A DNA stretch of 64,000 nucleotides, taken from NCBI GenBank assembly GCA_024336345.1, contig JANFOG010000007.1, positions 1,116,001-1,180,000 of the forward strand, read 5' to 3'. This DNA is from Mariannaea sp. PMI_226. Lineage: Eukaryota > Ascomycota > Sordariomycetes > Hypocreales > Nectriaceae. The position numbers and the translations under genes were made by a program. This document shows positions 47,955 through 59,602 of this stretch, piece by piece (within the stretch, counting starts at the first letter, position 1; each line of letters starts with the position of its first letter). Under the pieces are notes generated by a model. It ran no database searches, was not told where the DNA came from, and was given only the letters and a program-made list of their open reading frames with translations.

Positions 47955-49376
47955 TCAGTGTACCCAATCACAATAATCCTTGGTATAGCCCAGACTGGAC
48001 CAGTCATTCCCGTCAAAACATGGCGAGTTTGTTGCTTTGATAACGGGAAGATTGACGAAGCAGCGTGGCAAATCGCTACCCTCCCCAAGAATGAAATTCT
48101 GTTGATCGACTTCACCGCCACCGCTATTCATACAATCCTGAGCGTTACGATAGAACCCTTCCACATTAAAGCCATACACGCTTTCTAATTTCAAGAGGCT
48201 ATCGGTATCAAGCCATTGGACTGTTTCGCGCATCCACTGAAGCTCAAACTCATAGGGTAGCTGAAGCGAATGAATCGCGCGTGTAGGCTTCGGGCCAATC
48301 GTACCAATAATGTAGCACTCGTTGTTAATCAGGCGAGCTCCCGTAATGCCATTACATTCGTCAGCGGTTTGGCCGTGGTCAACCCAGATAAATGCCTTGT
48401 TAGAGTTAAGGGACGCGACAACAAGTCTCTTCTCCTAGAAGAGTTTTAGTCTGAGGCGGGGACTGGAGCACGATCTAAATAGACTTACGATAAAGTCCAC
48501 AGTCTTATTAATTATGGGTTCGACGACGTCATTGATAGACCCCTTCCCATCTGAATCAATCGTTGATGGTAGAAGCCACTTGCCATCGGCAAAAGTGCCC
48601 TTGATAAGTTCAACAGAGTTATCAGTGCCAAAGGCATCCTTGATAGATTCGGTCATTGGGGAGCCAAAAATAACCTCAACATACTGTGTCAGTAGGTCTC
48701 TATCTGCCGCCCATATATTCGCGATGGCCTCCTTAACGTCTGCCTGAGGGTCAGTATTCCGGGTTCCCTCTTGCTTCACCATATTCGTCGCAATATTGGC
48801 GACGCCAATTCCCACACCGGCAGGGATACCTATCTCTGGTAGCAGGCTAGCCAATACCAAGCTACCAATAAGTATCCCGAAAGGAAAACTGCTAGGATGC
48901 TGTTGTATTGGAGCAAAGTCATTCCATATCCTACCAGCCGTTGGCTGAACTGTATTGGCTATTTCTTGGGATAGGCTATTAAACAGCTCTGCCATAACAG
49001 CATGAAACGTGACTCCGGCATTGAAGATGTACCACAGCTCAGGTGGGTCATACTGGTCACATGTACCCTCAGGAGCCGTACAGAATGAGTTGTCGGGAAA
49101 GTTGACGCAGTTAAGATTGGATTGCTTGCCCTTGTTCTTAACATCCTCGTCTAGTTTGTGAAACCAATTAACGGAGCCGTTTTGATCCAAGTAGTTGTTC
49201 AAGTAATCGCCTGCCTTGCTTTCAGACCAGGCAACTTTTGGATCATCGGTAGGCAGAGTGCATCGTTTCATCATGTGATGGTCCGTTGTCCGAGTCCAAG
49301 CCAAGTTGTTGACTGGTTTTGCTGAACCAAGAGCAACTAAGGTGGGCAGAGCGGCCAGAGCAACGCCTGGTCGCAT
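47955..49376 (-). CDS. Secreted protein of unknown function, 455 residues
   Basis: Two exons (49376-48489 and 48434-47955) with a 54-bp intron joining TVDFI to EKRLVVASLNS. I chose the ATG at 49376 because it starts directly with a signal peptide (MRPGVALAALPTLVALGSA). The frame stays open upstream to 49487. The N-terminal half has a cysteine cluster (CVNFPDNSFC and GTCDQYDPPELWYIFNAG). A conspicuous hydrophobic glycine-rich segment lies in the middle (GILIGSLVLASLLPEIGI). A second cysteine-bearing half includes DHGQTADECNGITGARLINNECYIIG and ends in CDWVH. No family is recognised and no catalytic motif is visible. The central hydrophobic stretch could insert in membranes, or simply be a buried helix. 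Confidence 0.75.
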
Positions 49377-50520
49377 GATGACAGCCAAAGATTGGAGAAA
49401 GAAGGACGAAATGGTTTTCAGGTTGACAGTTGTCCTAGGAATACTGATGTAAGAGTAATTGTAAACCGATGCGCGAAAGAAGGCCATTTAAATCCTTCTC
49501 TCCTCTTACCGCCTCCCACCATTGAAGGGTTCAAGTATAAGAGTCTCTTGTCGTCCAGGACGGCTTCCTCGCTGACAGATCATGACTAAGGCGTTCATTA
49601 GATGCTAATACTGCTGCCTATTCGTAATTCAATGAACTACTTGGTATGTGGGGTCTTTGAAGATGAAGATCATCATGTTTGGTGCTGTTGGTAGCCCGTT
49701 TCAGGAAAATAGAAGTTTTTTAGAGTCGGTCCACAATTGATCGACTCCCTGTAGTTCCCCAGACTTTATAATAAACTAGGCAGTGTGACGTCAGCCTCCG
49801 CGTTCCATTTTGGTTTCCCGCAATAGTTGCGAACAAACCCACTGAATCACCAAAACGAAACCAACATTTTACTTGGCTTGGCGTATGGGGAGTGTAGAAT
49901 TATGTCTATATTGATAATGTCTTATCAAGCAAGCATCGACCTTACTCATCTGCTGATTTCTAAAATGGCCTGATCATTTCTCCAGCAATATAGCATGTTG
50001 TGGAACTGTTACATTTTCAAGTAATTGAACGATTGGGATAAGCGCTGGAAAAAATCTAATTCTATATTATGTCTGATGTTATGAGACAAACTGTGATGAA
50101 ATCGATATTGCTATGAGCTATGTACCTAGGTGGCTCATCAGTACCGGTAAGTAAGATCAATAGATTAGAAATACCAATAAGAGGCATTTCTTATATTAAT
50201 GGCGATATGGGTGGCGAGAGTAGAGAAAAGAAGTATTGCCATTTTATACCTGACCAATGTAACATCAAGATTTCTGTGAAATATTCAGACAAGACCTACT
50301 ATCCGGTTAGGCAACACCCAGATCAACACCCGGTTTATCGAGACTGGACGATTACTAGTGGTAGTTAGGTTCTAGAGTAGTACTTCTTCCAATCATATTT
50401 ATCCCAACCCCCTAAGTAAACGAATCTGTAGGGGGCATCATATATACGCGTCATTACTCTCCATCCAGGAGAATAGGACGATTTGCTTACGGGTTCCTTG
50501 GACGCAATAGACCTCAGTAA
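49377..50520. other. Intergenic, 1.1 kb
   Basis: Promoter side of the secreted-protein gene, otherwise AT-rich with no recognised gene. Confidence 0.45.
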
Positions 50521-50529
50521 TTTCATCAC

Positions 50530-52060
50530 TCCTTACGCAGCCATCTCCTACCAATGGGGTTGATCTAACATCTCTCCGCTACCAATCGACTCGTCAAGCA
50601 CACTGTATATATCATTAGCACATCGAAATCCGTGCCGCGGAATCTTCTTAGAGACCATGTTCGAGTGCTTTGGGATGATACCCTATGCATTAACCAGGCT
50701 GATAAAATAGAGTAGCAGCGGCAAGATGCAGCAAATTTATTCACAACCTTTGATGGTTATTGTCTACCTTAGTGGTCAAAGCTCTAAAGCAAGGGACTAT
50801 TTTTCAGATGGAAAGGTCCTTGTCTCTGCCCGAATAGCATCCCAAAAAGCAGACCATACCTAGGATGTGACAAATCGAGTGCAGAACAGGATATACGACA
50901 GTTTCATAGACAGGGTGGGCATGGGGATGATAGCATAACTATATGGGAATGGTTACTGGACGTGTCTTTTAGTAGCGTAAGAAGTCGTCTCATCGTGATA
51001 GGTCGTGGTTCATCGGGATGCCGAGATAATATCGTTGCCGTGGTAGCACTTCCCACAACCTTGATCAGACACAATGCCAGGTTATGGAATCTATTCAGTA
51101 CTGTTGCTGTTTCGGAAGCTACGGGGCGCTGAAGTTGGCCTTTTTAACGTCTATCTCAATGCCTTGGTTACCGTCCGCTCGGTTTGGGGGCAACTCAATC
51201 TCTTTCCTCCACCGGCCTCGTCTGACTCGAGAATTTGACGTCACAGATCCTTTAGACCGAATCTATACCACGCTTGGACTCCCAAGCGTCAGGTCTCAAG
51301 TTTATTACTCCTAGTTACACATTTCTGCAACCGGAATTAAACACCCGAATGTTCCACTGGCATATTGAGCTCATACTAAACCTTGGTGCTACGAAGCACC
51401 GTGTTTCTCACAAGCAGGGCATGAAGCTCAATTCTTCAACTGGGTGGCCAATTAAACCCCAACCAAACGTCTGGAAACCCAATGAGCGGAAGTTGAAATT
51501 AGAGGAGTTTATCCTAGGGCCTATCACCTCGTCACAACAAGTTTTCCCAACGAGGATCCTTACCATGAAGCGCGCCAGATATGTCCGTGAGTACAACATC
51601 ATTGGATCAATGTCCCGTCTGGGGGGGGTGACGAATATCGATCGGGATTGAGTTTACTGTTGACTGCTGGTCAAGATTGGTACAGAACCGTCCATCAGGA
51701 TCAAGATGCTTTGGAGCATCACGAGAGGTGCTCAGAAGTTGGGCACGCAAGAGATACCCGGATATGAATCTCCTCCGAGTATCATCACAAACAGAGCTTA
51801 GGGCAAAAGCAAATGCTTGGCTCTGCGGTCAGGCGGCACAGACCGTTTATCGCGGACAAAAAGTTGGTTATGGCTTGCGCCCAGATTTGTCTAGGCACTC
51901 ATGCTCTTCAGCCTGATTGTGTGGGTGAATGTTGCGTCCCTGGAAACCTGTTTGGTAAGATAGTCGCTAGGGAGTTGGCCCAAAACCCGACCTCAGCAGA
52001 ATTCATCCTGAAGTATCACTTTCAGTGCATATACTTGGACTGCACCTTAATTATCACTCT
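50530..52060 (+). pseudogene. HET-domain (heterokaryon incompatibility) pseudogene
   Basis: A degenerate copy of a fungal HET-domain gene. Fragments of the domain appear in the right order on the plus strand but in different frames with stops between. YAAISYQWG (50534-50560) corresponds to the ALSYxWG opening motif. Next is DDTLCINQADKIE followed at once by TAG (about 50676-50717), the CINQ motif. DVTDPLDRIYTTLGL (about 51238-51285) is the DPRDKIYALLGL-type segment. Near 51850-51955 comes the C-terminal VGECCVPGNLFG (GEAYVHGLMxGE-like) motif. HET proteins trigger programmed cell death on contact between incompatible strains. Multiple stops and frame changes make this copy non-functional. I have not reconstructed the frame. 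Confidence 0.75.
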
Positions 52061-52638
52061 GACCTAATACAAAAATGTCGTTTGGGCCGGCCCTCCTGGC
52101 CGCATTTGATCATATACCATCTGTTACATATGGTCGAATGAATCGGACTGAACTTTTTTACTTATGTACGAACCCCTATTTAGTTCTGAATTTTCCGAGT
52201 TTGGCATGCAGGTCGTAGATAGTATATTACTTTAGATCAAAGGATAGAGGTGTCGAGATTCAAACGGTACTATTGTGTGACAAGCCATGACCTCGTGTCT
52301 TCATCGCGCCTCGCGCAACATAGTTAATGGACTCAAGGTATTTCTTAGAGAGGGATCAGAATTTAGGCTGTTGAATACAATCCGAATCTCATGTTTTAAT
52401 GCTTCTGGAAGAAGCCGAGTATTCAAGGATACATTTATCGAAGAGAACTAAGTTTCCATCTATTACGCGACGAGTATTATTGTTGGTAACTAGATAATAA
52501 TAACTCAATTAAGTAACTGCACAGCTGTCTCCCGTTTGGTCATGAGAGAATTATTCAGTGAATTCCTAGCGAACGAGTAAACCGATTGTTAGAGTCCTTC
52601 AGGACCAAGTCTTGTGAATTCTACTTGCTTCGCGCAAT
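52061..52638. other. Intergenic, 0.6 kb
   Basis: No feature recognised. Confidence 0.45.
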
Positions 52639-53868
52639 CTATGCCTCACCCTTGAAAAAGGCCACAAAATCGTACGCTGCATCGTCGGTCCCAAACATCT
52701 TCCCGATTAGACCTTCTGTGTCTTTGCCCATTTCCTTTGCCCGTTCCACCAACATAACCTCGAAACTCTTCAGTAGGGGATCAAGCGTTTCATAAAATGA
52801 ACTAGGGTCACTTCCGGCTTTCTCGTAAGCGTCAATGATGGGTTGAGAGAGAAGCAGTGAGTCAAGCATCGCTTGATTGACACCTTCACCATTTGGCAGC
52901 ATCAAATGAGCTGCATCACCGACTAGTGTAGCGTTGGGATAATGAATCCAGGAGCTTCCATGAGGGAGTGAATAGAGCGGTCTAATATCCAACTTTGCGT
53001 TCGGATTATCTGCCGATTCCTCGTTGCATGCTGCAGCTACCAGTTCCTTGATTGGGGCACCGAATCCACCAAGCAACGTGTCGTCTCCAAGGAGTTTGTC
53101 TTTAGCATTGGAGGCTGACTGGCCAGCCAGGCCGGATATGACAGCGAAATCTTCACTTGGTTGTGAAAGCCATAGGTAAATTCTGGCCGAGTCGAGCGGT
53201 CCGCGTTGCGATATAACGGCGTGCTTATTTCCAAGAGAGCTAAAAGATCCAGACCCGACCAGATCAGCCAGATGTGGATACTTCTTGGTTATTTGTTTAA
53301 TTGTGATCGTGATTATTTGCATGCCAGTATAATGAGGCTTCACCTCTGTGAGTAGCTTGCGGACCTTGGACCACGCGCCATCCGCACCAACCACCAAATC
53401 GAATGCTTGTTTGCCATGAACTCCGAAATCCAGCTCAATTTTACTGTAGCCAGACGAAATTGTCGTCAGTTTGGCGGCGGAGAGGAGTCTGTGACCCCAC
53501 TTGATATTTTCAGGTGGTATATGGGTGAGTAGAAGCTTCATCAGATTGTTGCGTGATATTTCCGGGCGTGTACCCCCTCCCTTGGCTTTGTGCAGGATTT
53601 GCCCATTCTTCTCTGCAACGATGAAGTCCTCCGTGCATTCTCCAGTGAGTGGGACGAATTCATCATGTAGCTCACATTCTTTGATGACTGCAAGCCCGGA
53701 GTCTTCATGAAGGTCAAGCATCCCGGATGGTTTGGCAAGCTCATCTTCGGAGGGCTCTTCACGGGTCTCGAAGATGGTGAACGGAATATGACGCCTTTGG
53801 AGCAAGCTACCCAGCGTTAATCCAGCTGGACCTCCGCCAATAATGGCAATTGTTGGTTGAAATAGCAT
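52639..53868 (-). CDS. FAD-dependent monooxygenase, TetX-like group
   Basis: Single-exon protein of about 409 residues from the first ATG at 53868; the frame is open further upstream only with a non-ATG codon. The dinucleotide-binding motif IAIIGGGPAGLTLG lies at the very N-terminus. The mid-protein DLVVGADGAWSKVR (DG motif) and GDAAHLMLPNGEGVNQAMLDS (GD motif) follow, the standard set of class A flavoprotein hydroxylases. The GEGVNQAMLD segment and overall size are close to TetX, the bacterial tetracycline-degrading oxygenase, and to its fungal relatives. Hydroxylation of an aromatic or polyketide substrate with NAD(P)H is expected. No biosynthetic cluster surrounds it. Confidence 0.9.
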   Translation of the reverse strand: MLFQPTIAIIGGGPAGLTLGSLLQRRHIPFTIFETREEPSEDELAKPSGMLDLHEDSGLAVIKECELHDEFVPLTGECTEDFIVAEKNGQILHKAKGGGTRPEISRNNLMKLLLTHIPPENIKWGHRLLSAAKLTTISSGYSKIELDFGVHGKQAFDLVVGADGAWSKVRKLLTEVKPHYTGMQIITITIKQITKKYPHLADLVGSGSFSSLGNKHAVISQRGPLDSARIYLWLSQPSEDFAVISGLAGQSASNAKDKLLGDDTLLGGFGAPIKELVAAACNEESADNPNAKLDIRPLYSLPHGSSWIHYPNATLVGDAAHLMLPNGEGVNQAMLDSLLLSQPIIDAYEKAGSDPSSFYETLDPLLKSFEVMLVERAKEMGKDTEGLIGKMFGTDDAAYDFVAFFKGEA

Positions 53869-56649
53869 CGCAGGAAATGGCCGATGGAGAAAGCACTGCT
53901 TGTATTTGATGGGCTTGCCTACCAAAATCCTCCTGCTGAATTTTGTGTGTGATGGCAATCTTCGACTACTCTGAACGGCTCCCAGGTCGTAATTTAGTGT
54001 TTGTAAGACGAGTTTGGTTGTTCATTTCACTAGGAGATTGACATAAGAGGTTGCAAGATCTCCAGTACTTATACTCAGAAGGATATCAGTTGTGGAACCG
54101 TAGTTTTCTCTCTGAGGCCTACGGCGGGTAGTAGTGTGAGACATGTCGGAGATTTGATTGTGCTTACAGTCCGTGGCTCGCCCTCATGAACGCTGCCACT
54201 GGGGTGTAACAACTAGCTCCGACGGGGCGTTGTAGTGACCGAGAAATGGGGCAACAACTCGGCCCCGAACCGCCTGTCAGTTATTGGGCAGCTTCGGGCC
54301 TCGGGTGAGCAACCCGTCCGTAAGTTTGGGGACCAACCCCCCTTGTGTCTGTAACTGGCCAGCCGAACTGTATAATTGTATAGCTGCATTACGTTCTCGA
54401 CGACTTACCTAAAAATAATGACGGGGAAAAATTGGTTTAAATTATCTTATGTGTTTTCTGGTTGGGGACTTAGTAGGTCTTCCGAAATGGGTTGTGACCA
54501 TCCAAATCAGGCCCAGTAGCCTTACCAACGTGTGAGTGGCGCGTTTTGCTTTGGGACTTCTATGTACCCTCGTTTCGTCGGGCTTTGTCGGGACCGACTA
54601 GAGCCCGTTGTAATCTGTAGACTGCCCCGAACATCTCAGATGCTGCATCCCTCGTTGTCATTATCCACCTCGCCTATCTATCAACGCCTTGACATTCCAC
54701 TGCATGTCATACTTGACACTGGATCACATGCGCGATCTCGTTGCCCATTTCTCCGTCAACGGGAATCTATTCATCGCCGCAAAATTGTATCACTTATTCA
54801 GCTGTATTACAACCGCACCGGAGCCTTCGTATCATCCTTAGAATAATGCATTCATGGCAGCCGTTAATCTTGCTTCGCACGTTGCTCATTGTATTGTCCA
54901 ATCTCGCGCAAACATGAATATGTTATTTGCTGATAGAAAACGGGCTACAAAATTGCCCACCCGATTCAGCATACGTAAGCGGAACTAGCTCCTTCATATC
55001 TCCTTGTATCAATAGATGCTTTCTCATTTCATAGCTCAGGGTTACATGACCCAGAAGAAACACGTGCCGAATATCTGCTCATCAGGTTATTTTTTAAACT
55101 CAGGAATCGTGCTCATGAGCCGTGGGGAACAGAAAATTGCATGCGTTCTCAGTTTTGTGATTTGAAGACTCGGATGAGGGTCAAGGACAATTGTATTGCA
55201 TATTTACCTTATGGAAACATGCAATCGTCTCTCTGGTACGCGAGGCAAAAGTAGCAGTTTCGCCATGCCAGCTACAAACTAGGACGACCGAGGAGTGCCA
55301 TAGTCGACACTGATAAGCCGCAAGCATTGGCTACATTTGTGCTCGGCATGAAGAACCAGATGGACAAATGCTTCTCAAGTCAAGAGTGAAAGAGTCGATA
55401 TGATCGCCATTCCTTCGGCGTAGCCTATCCGCCCTCCACAAGGCTTTGACTGATGTCAACCGGCTCCGGTAAATAGGATAGCAAAATAACTACTTCAGAA
55501 TCTGGTTGCTAGAAAGCTTCTTGGCGATTCCATTGATAAAAATGTGATAGATGTGTCAGTGTCAGATATCTTGAACCGACCGTTCTTCAAGTCTAGAACG
55601 AACACGAGTGGCAGCAGCATCTCACTGGTTTATGGTCGCGGTGGAGATGACGGATTGAGCCATTCGGATTGATCCGAAAAACAGAATAGACTAATAAGGT
55701 AGCCAGGCATTATATCCGGCACCCAGAGCATGTCCTTCATAGTCCTATAATGCCAAGACCCTTGCCAGCACTAATAAGTCCTCTCCATACAGCCCTAGTG
55801 GTGGTGAGCTAGAAATACACAATAGTGGCTACCATGCGAAATTATGCACGGAGAGCCTCAAGCCACCCTGTAACCTTCGTACAAGTCATGGTAGCCCCAT
55901 GAAGAAGCCTGAGTTTGTCGCATCCAACGATTGTCCCAAGGAGGAGTCTAGGAGGATGATATTGTGATTTTGGCGGTAAGCTATGGACCCGTCATCGCAC
56001 AAGATCTGTAATGACCCATTCCCATCCTATAACTGGACATGGCTGATGCCTCTGTTGCCGTCGGAGGCCTTCCAACAAAAGAAAAAAGATCCAAAAAGAA
56101 ATAGGAATTTAAGAATAAGCTTCAGAAACACCTCTCTTTTCTGGATTACCGCCCTGTTATAATCGTGGCACACCTCTGGATCTCGCACTCTGGGATGTCA
56201 ATATGAGAAACTGCGTTTACTTTCATGGTAGGTATTTGTCAGGATTTTAAGGTGAAGAGATAAGTACATAAAATATTTGCGCACCACTTTATTCCTTCGC
56301 GTCAGCCCAAATGATGTGACTTCGGCCGCCTGACCTTCGGTTCGGTGTGGTGTTGGACTTGCAGCTTCCAATGCCTTGAATTTGAAGGTCAATGACGACC
56401 AACCTTGGAAAGTTGGACGTGAGGCGTCAAGGCTGTGCCTTAGCGCGTTGTGGCATGACGTTATCTCCGTGCCGCATATCCGACGGTGGTTTGTATAAAG
56501 CACCAACGGAACGCCAAGAAGTACGAAGGAGGACCGTTCTGTATCTTTTGACCATTTATAACCAACTACATCCTTGAAAAAAAAAAAAAAGAACGCTCTA
56601 TTGAAGAAAACAGAACACGAGGAAAGAGAAAAAAAAAAAACTCCAAAGT
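53869..56649. other. Intergenic, 2.8 kb with possible gene relic
   Basis: From about 54850 to 55670 the plus strand has several protein-like but interrupted stretches (described in the findings). The rest shows nothing recognisable. The final 80 bp before the next ATG are two A-rich runs. Confidence 0.4.
54854..55670 (+). pseudogene. Possible decayed gene, family unknown
   Basis: A start-like MAAVNLASHVAHCIVQS (54854) is followed by DPEETRAEYLLIRLFFKL, LKTRMRVKDNCIAYLPYG and LSALHKALTDVNRLR in shifting frames with TAG and TGA stops between. The texture is that of an old gene remnant, but no domain can be named and chance cannot be excluded. Confidence 0.25.
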
Positions 56650-58539
56650 ATGGTTTCTGAACGTGTTTACAATCTTTGCAATGATACGCGGACGGTGAGT
56701 TCAGCCCTGGCAAACGATCCTACACTGGCACCCGGCGAAATCATCGACACGCTCTTCGGAAATACTCCAAACGGCGTTACTAGCAGCCCCAAGAGACGGC
56801 AATATGCGGGCCCTGAGGCTATGGAAGCCGCAATCGCATGTGGTCGTTGGCATGCTGGTGCCAAGCCAAGTCCTCTCTTTCTTCAAGCATTTGCCGACTC
56901 GTTGATGTGTTTGGATGTGGATCCAATGGTTGGGGTCGTCTCGCCCTCACTTATGGGCTCTCACGGAACGGTACCATTGACAATTCTCGCGCCCCTCGTT
57001 GATGTCATTCGACATTGCGCCAATTTAATTGCTCGTGCTGAGAAAGAGGTTTTTTTTATCACTTGCGTGTGGTCACCATCTGCGGCACAGCGCCTGATCA
57101 AGGCTGCCTTGATCGAGCTTTCGAGACGTGCTGGGAAGCGAGGGCAAAGAGCTGTCGTCAAGATTATGTACGACAGTGCAGGTCCTGCAAGTTGCATTGA
57201 AGCGCACCAATATGTAAAGCCATCAACATATGCCGGGAAGTCGATTCAACTTCCAACACCCAGCGAGATACCGAATATCGACCTTGAGGTCATCAGTTTA
57301 CACAGAGTTCCTTTAGGAACACTCCATGCAAAATTCTGTGTGGTAGATCGCAAAATTGCTTGTATTATGAGCAATAACATGCAAGACAACGACAACTTGG
57401 AAATGTTGACTCATTTGGAGGGACCCATTGTTGACAGCGTTTACGATACCGCACTGATTACCTGGAACAAGAAGTTGAACCCGCCCCTTCACTCTCATCG
57501 CACTCCAGCCGCTGAAGGGGGTCTGACGACATCAACGCACGAACCACTATACCAAGACCGTGGGATAGGGCGAAATCCGGCAGAGGTTGCTTCGAATGGG
57601 CATGCCAAACAAAGACTGCCAGAACACACACCAGAGGATCCTCATTATGATGATAGTTTGAGTGGTGAGATAACGAGAATTCAAGCCTGCTACTCGAATA
57701 GTCCTGGTGAGACACTCCTACAAGCTGTGAACCGGCGGCTCAATGTCTCAGTCACGAAACCCATTGACCCAACGGGCCCCGAAATATGTGAGGGACAGGA
57801 AATGACACCATACATCTCGACAATGACAGCAAACCCCGTCTCGATGGCCCTGGTTAATAGACCCCCGTACGGTTCTATTGATTCAAAAAACGTCTTTGTT
57901 CCACAGAATGAAGCCTGGCTCTCCTTGGTACGCAACGCCCAGAAAAATATTTTTATTCAAACGCCAGACCTCAATGCCCAGCCATTAATTCCTGCTCTCA
58001 CCGCTGCACTCAAACGTGGTGTAGAAGTGACTTATTACGTCTGCTTCGGTTACAATGATGCGGGTGAAATGATTCCAGGACAAGGCGGGACGAATGACCA
58101 AGTAGCACAACGCCTCGTTGCCTCTTTGCCACCCGATGGACCGGAGAGAAACCTACTCCATATCTACAATTATGTTGGAAAAGACCAAGATCATCCGATT
58201 CACCATTCATTCAAATCCAGATCATGTCATGTAAAACTTCTCATTGTCGATAATCGTGTTGGAATTCAAGGGAGCGGGAATCAAGACACGCAGTCATGGT
58301 ATCACAGCGAGGAGGTTAATATCATGATAGACAGCCAAGAGGTTTGCGAGAAGTGGAGAGAGGCGATTGAAAGAAACCAGAATACAAAAGCGTTCGGTTT
58401 AGTAGCTAAAGACGGTATCTGGAGAGATGAAGACGGAAATCCCGGCAAGGGCTATGCCGGGGATCCAGGAAAGATTGAAGGGCTCCTTAAGGGTGGGATC
58501 GGTATGGCCTTAAAGTTGCAGGGTGCTGGAGGGTCCTAA
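56650..58539 (+). CDS. Phospholipase D superfamily protein with two HKD motifs
   Basis: Single-exon protein of 629 residues. The two catalytic HxKxxxxD motifs are complete: LHAKFCVVD (H226, K228, D233) followed by the expected SNN, and CHVKLLIVD (H527, K529, D534) followed by GSGNQDTQSW. The halves are separated by a 150-residue hydrophilic linker without conserved features. There are no PX, PH or C2 domains, so it is not the classical Spo14-type phospholipase D. There is no signal peptide. Layout resembles fungal PLD-domain proteins related to cardiolipin synthase or bacterial PLDs. Hydrolysis or transfer of phosphatidyl groups is expected; the substrate is unknown. Start is the first ATG after an A-rich leader. 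Confidence 0.92.
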   Translation: MVSERVYNLCNDTRTVSSALANDPTLAPGEIIDTLFGNTPNGVTSSPKRRQYAGPEAMEAAIACGRWHAGAKPSPLFLQAFADSLMCLDVDPMVGVVSPSLMGSHGTVPLTILAPLVDVIRHCANLIARAEKEVFFITCVWSPSAAQRLIKAALIELSRRAGKRGQRAVVKIMYDSAGPASCIEAHQYVKPSTYAGKSIQLPTPSEIPNIDLEVISLHRVPLGTLHAKFCVVDRKIACIMSNNMQDNDNLEMLTHLEGPIVDSVYDTALITWNKKLNPPLHSHRTPAAEGGLTTSTHEPLYQDRGIGRNPAEVASNGHAKQRLPEHTPEDPHYDDSLSGEITRIQACYSNSPGETLLQAVNRRLNVSVTKPIDPTGPEICEGQEMTPYISTMTANPVSMALVNRPPYGSIDSKNVFVPQNEAWLSLVRNAQKNIFIQTPDLNAQPLIPALTAALKRGVEVTYYVCFGYNDAGEMIPGQGGTNDQVAQRLVASLPPDGPERNLLHIYNYVGKDQDHPIHHSFKSRSCHVKLLIVDNRVGIQGSGNQDTQSWYHSEEVNIMIDSQEVCEKWREAIERNQNTKAFGLVAKDGIWRDEDGNPGKGYAGDPGKIEGLLKGGIGMALKLQGAGGS

Positions 58540-59602
58540 AAGAGTAAGATATAGGGCTAAATCTATGGATTAATGGAGGAATATATAATTGGTCATAGGC
58601 AACAAACCAGGCCTGAATTCTAATGAATAGTCGAAACTATTGCGGGCTTGCTGGTGAAATGCTAGGCCTTATATAATTCTTACATTCGTTCCATTTTGGT
58701 TTGGTAACAGATCTTGGGGAGCGGCCAATATTGGCTCCCAAAGCTGGCTAGTACTCATTTTCTTTGAGTTGTTGAGCAGAATAACATTACGGTTGACGAT
58801 ACTAAGGTTCAGGGCTTTTCTTCCAAGTCATGAGAGTTCGTGCTATAGAACGATTAATGTCTTTACAAATAGTTGCTTCCATCGGAAGTCCTCTGAGATT
58901 CACTGCCACGTGGAGACCTCCCACTATCTCGGTGTAAGAAGATTTCTTGAAACGCGCAACGCCGGCCAGTTTTCATGCAACTCGTATTGAAATATCCGAC
59001 ACGTGGATAGTATCATCTCCGCCAACGAGCCTTTCGTGAAAGGCTCAATATTAGGACTGCGCTTGGTGCAGTCCTACCTTGTTGTTCTTGTAAGAGTTAT
59101 TAGTCCCTAAAAATTGAACCGCGCATACTGTGACATCACCCGCAATTATGACCACTAGGGCCATAATCGCCTCAGGCAGCATCTAGTATATAAATTAAAG
59201 TCATTACTATTAGGTAGCCTATTTAGCTACTCAGCTTTTAATACAACTTGGTTATCACAATCTACTTGTGTATTATTAGACATAACACTCAATTAGTGAT
59301 ACTTCCGCTACTGCTCAGCTTAACGCCTAATATAAACCTATTGCAACCTAGTTTATCCCTTGGCAATCGATCAGACCATTACACTCCTGTATCTAATGGT
59401 AATAATCTTGAGTTTAAATACTATCTAGGTTGTGATATTTGCAATAGGTCGCAAGGTAACCAGTTACAAACATATCAATTAATTCGCAATAGATCACAAT
59501 GCGAATTGGGGTAAACTATAGTAATTCGAAGAAAATTAGAGGTTGTAGCTTGCACATAATATGCAAATGATACGGTTTGTGATACCAATGTCCATAAAAA
59601 GG
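58540..59602. other. AT-rich intergenic with two adjacent hairpins
   Basis: No gene recognised. An open stretch at 59248-59514 looks fortuitous. Two perfect short stem-loops lie side by side at 59027-59075. Confidence 0.45.
59027..59075. repeat. Two adjacent perfect stem-loops
   Basis: Positions 59027-59046 form a 9-bp stem (GAGCCTTTC with GAAAGGCTC) around a 2-base loop. Positions 59053-59075 form an 8-bp stem (AGGACTGC with GCAGTCCT) around a 7-base loop. They are six bases apart. Confidence 0.6.

Noticed and set aside
59248..59514. 88-codon plus-strand frame in AT-rich DNA
   Set aside because: Leu/Asn/Ile-rich composition typical of random AT-rich translation, with no start context or motif.
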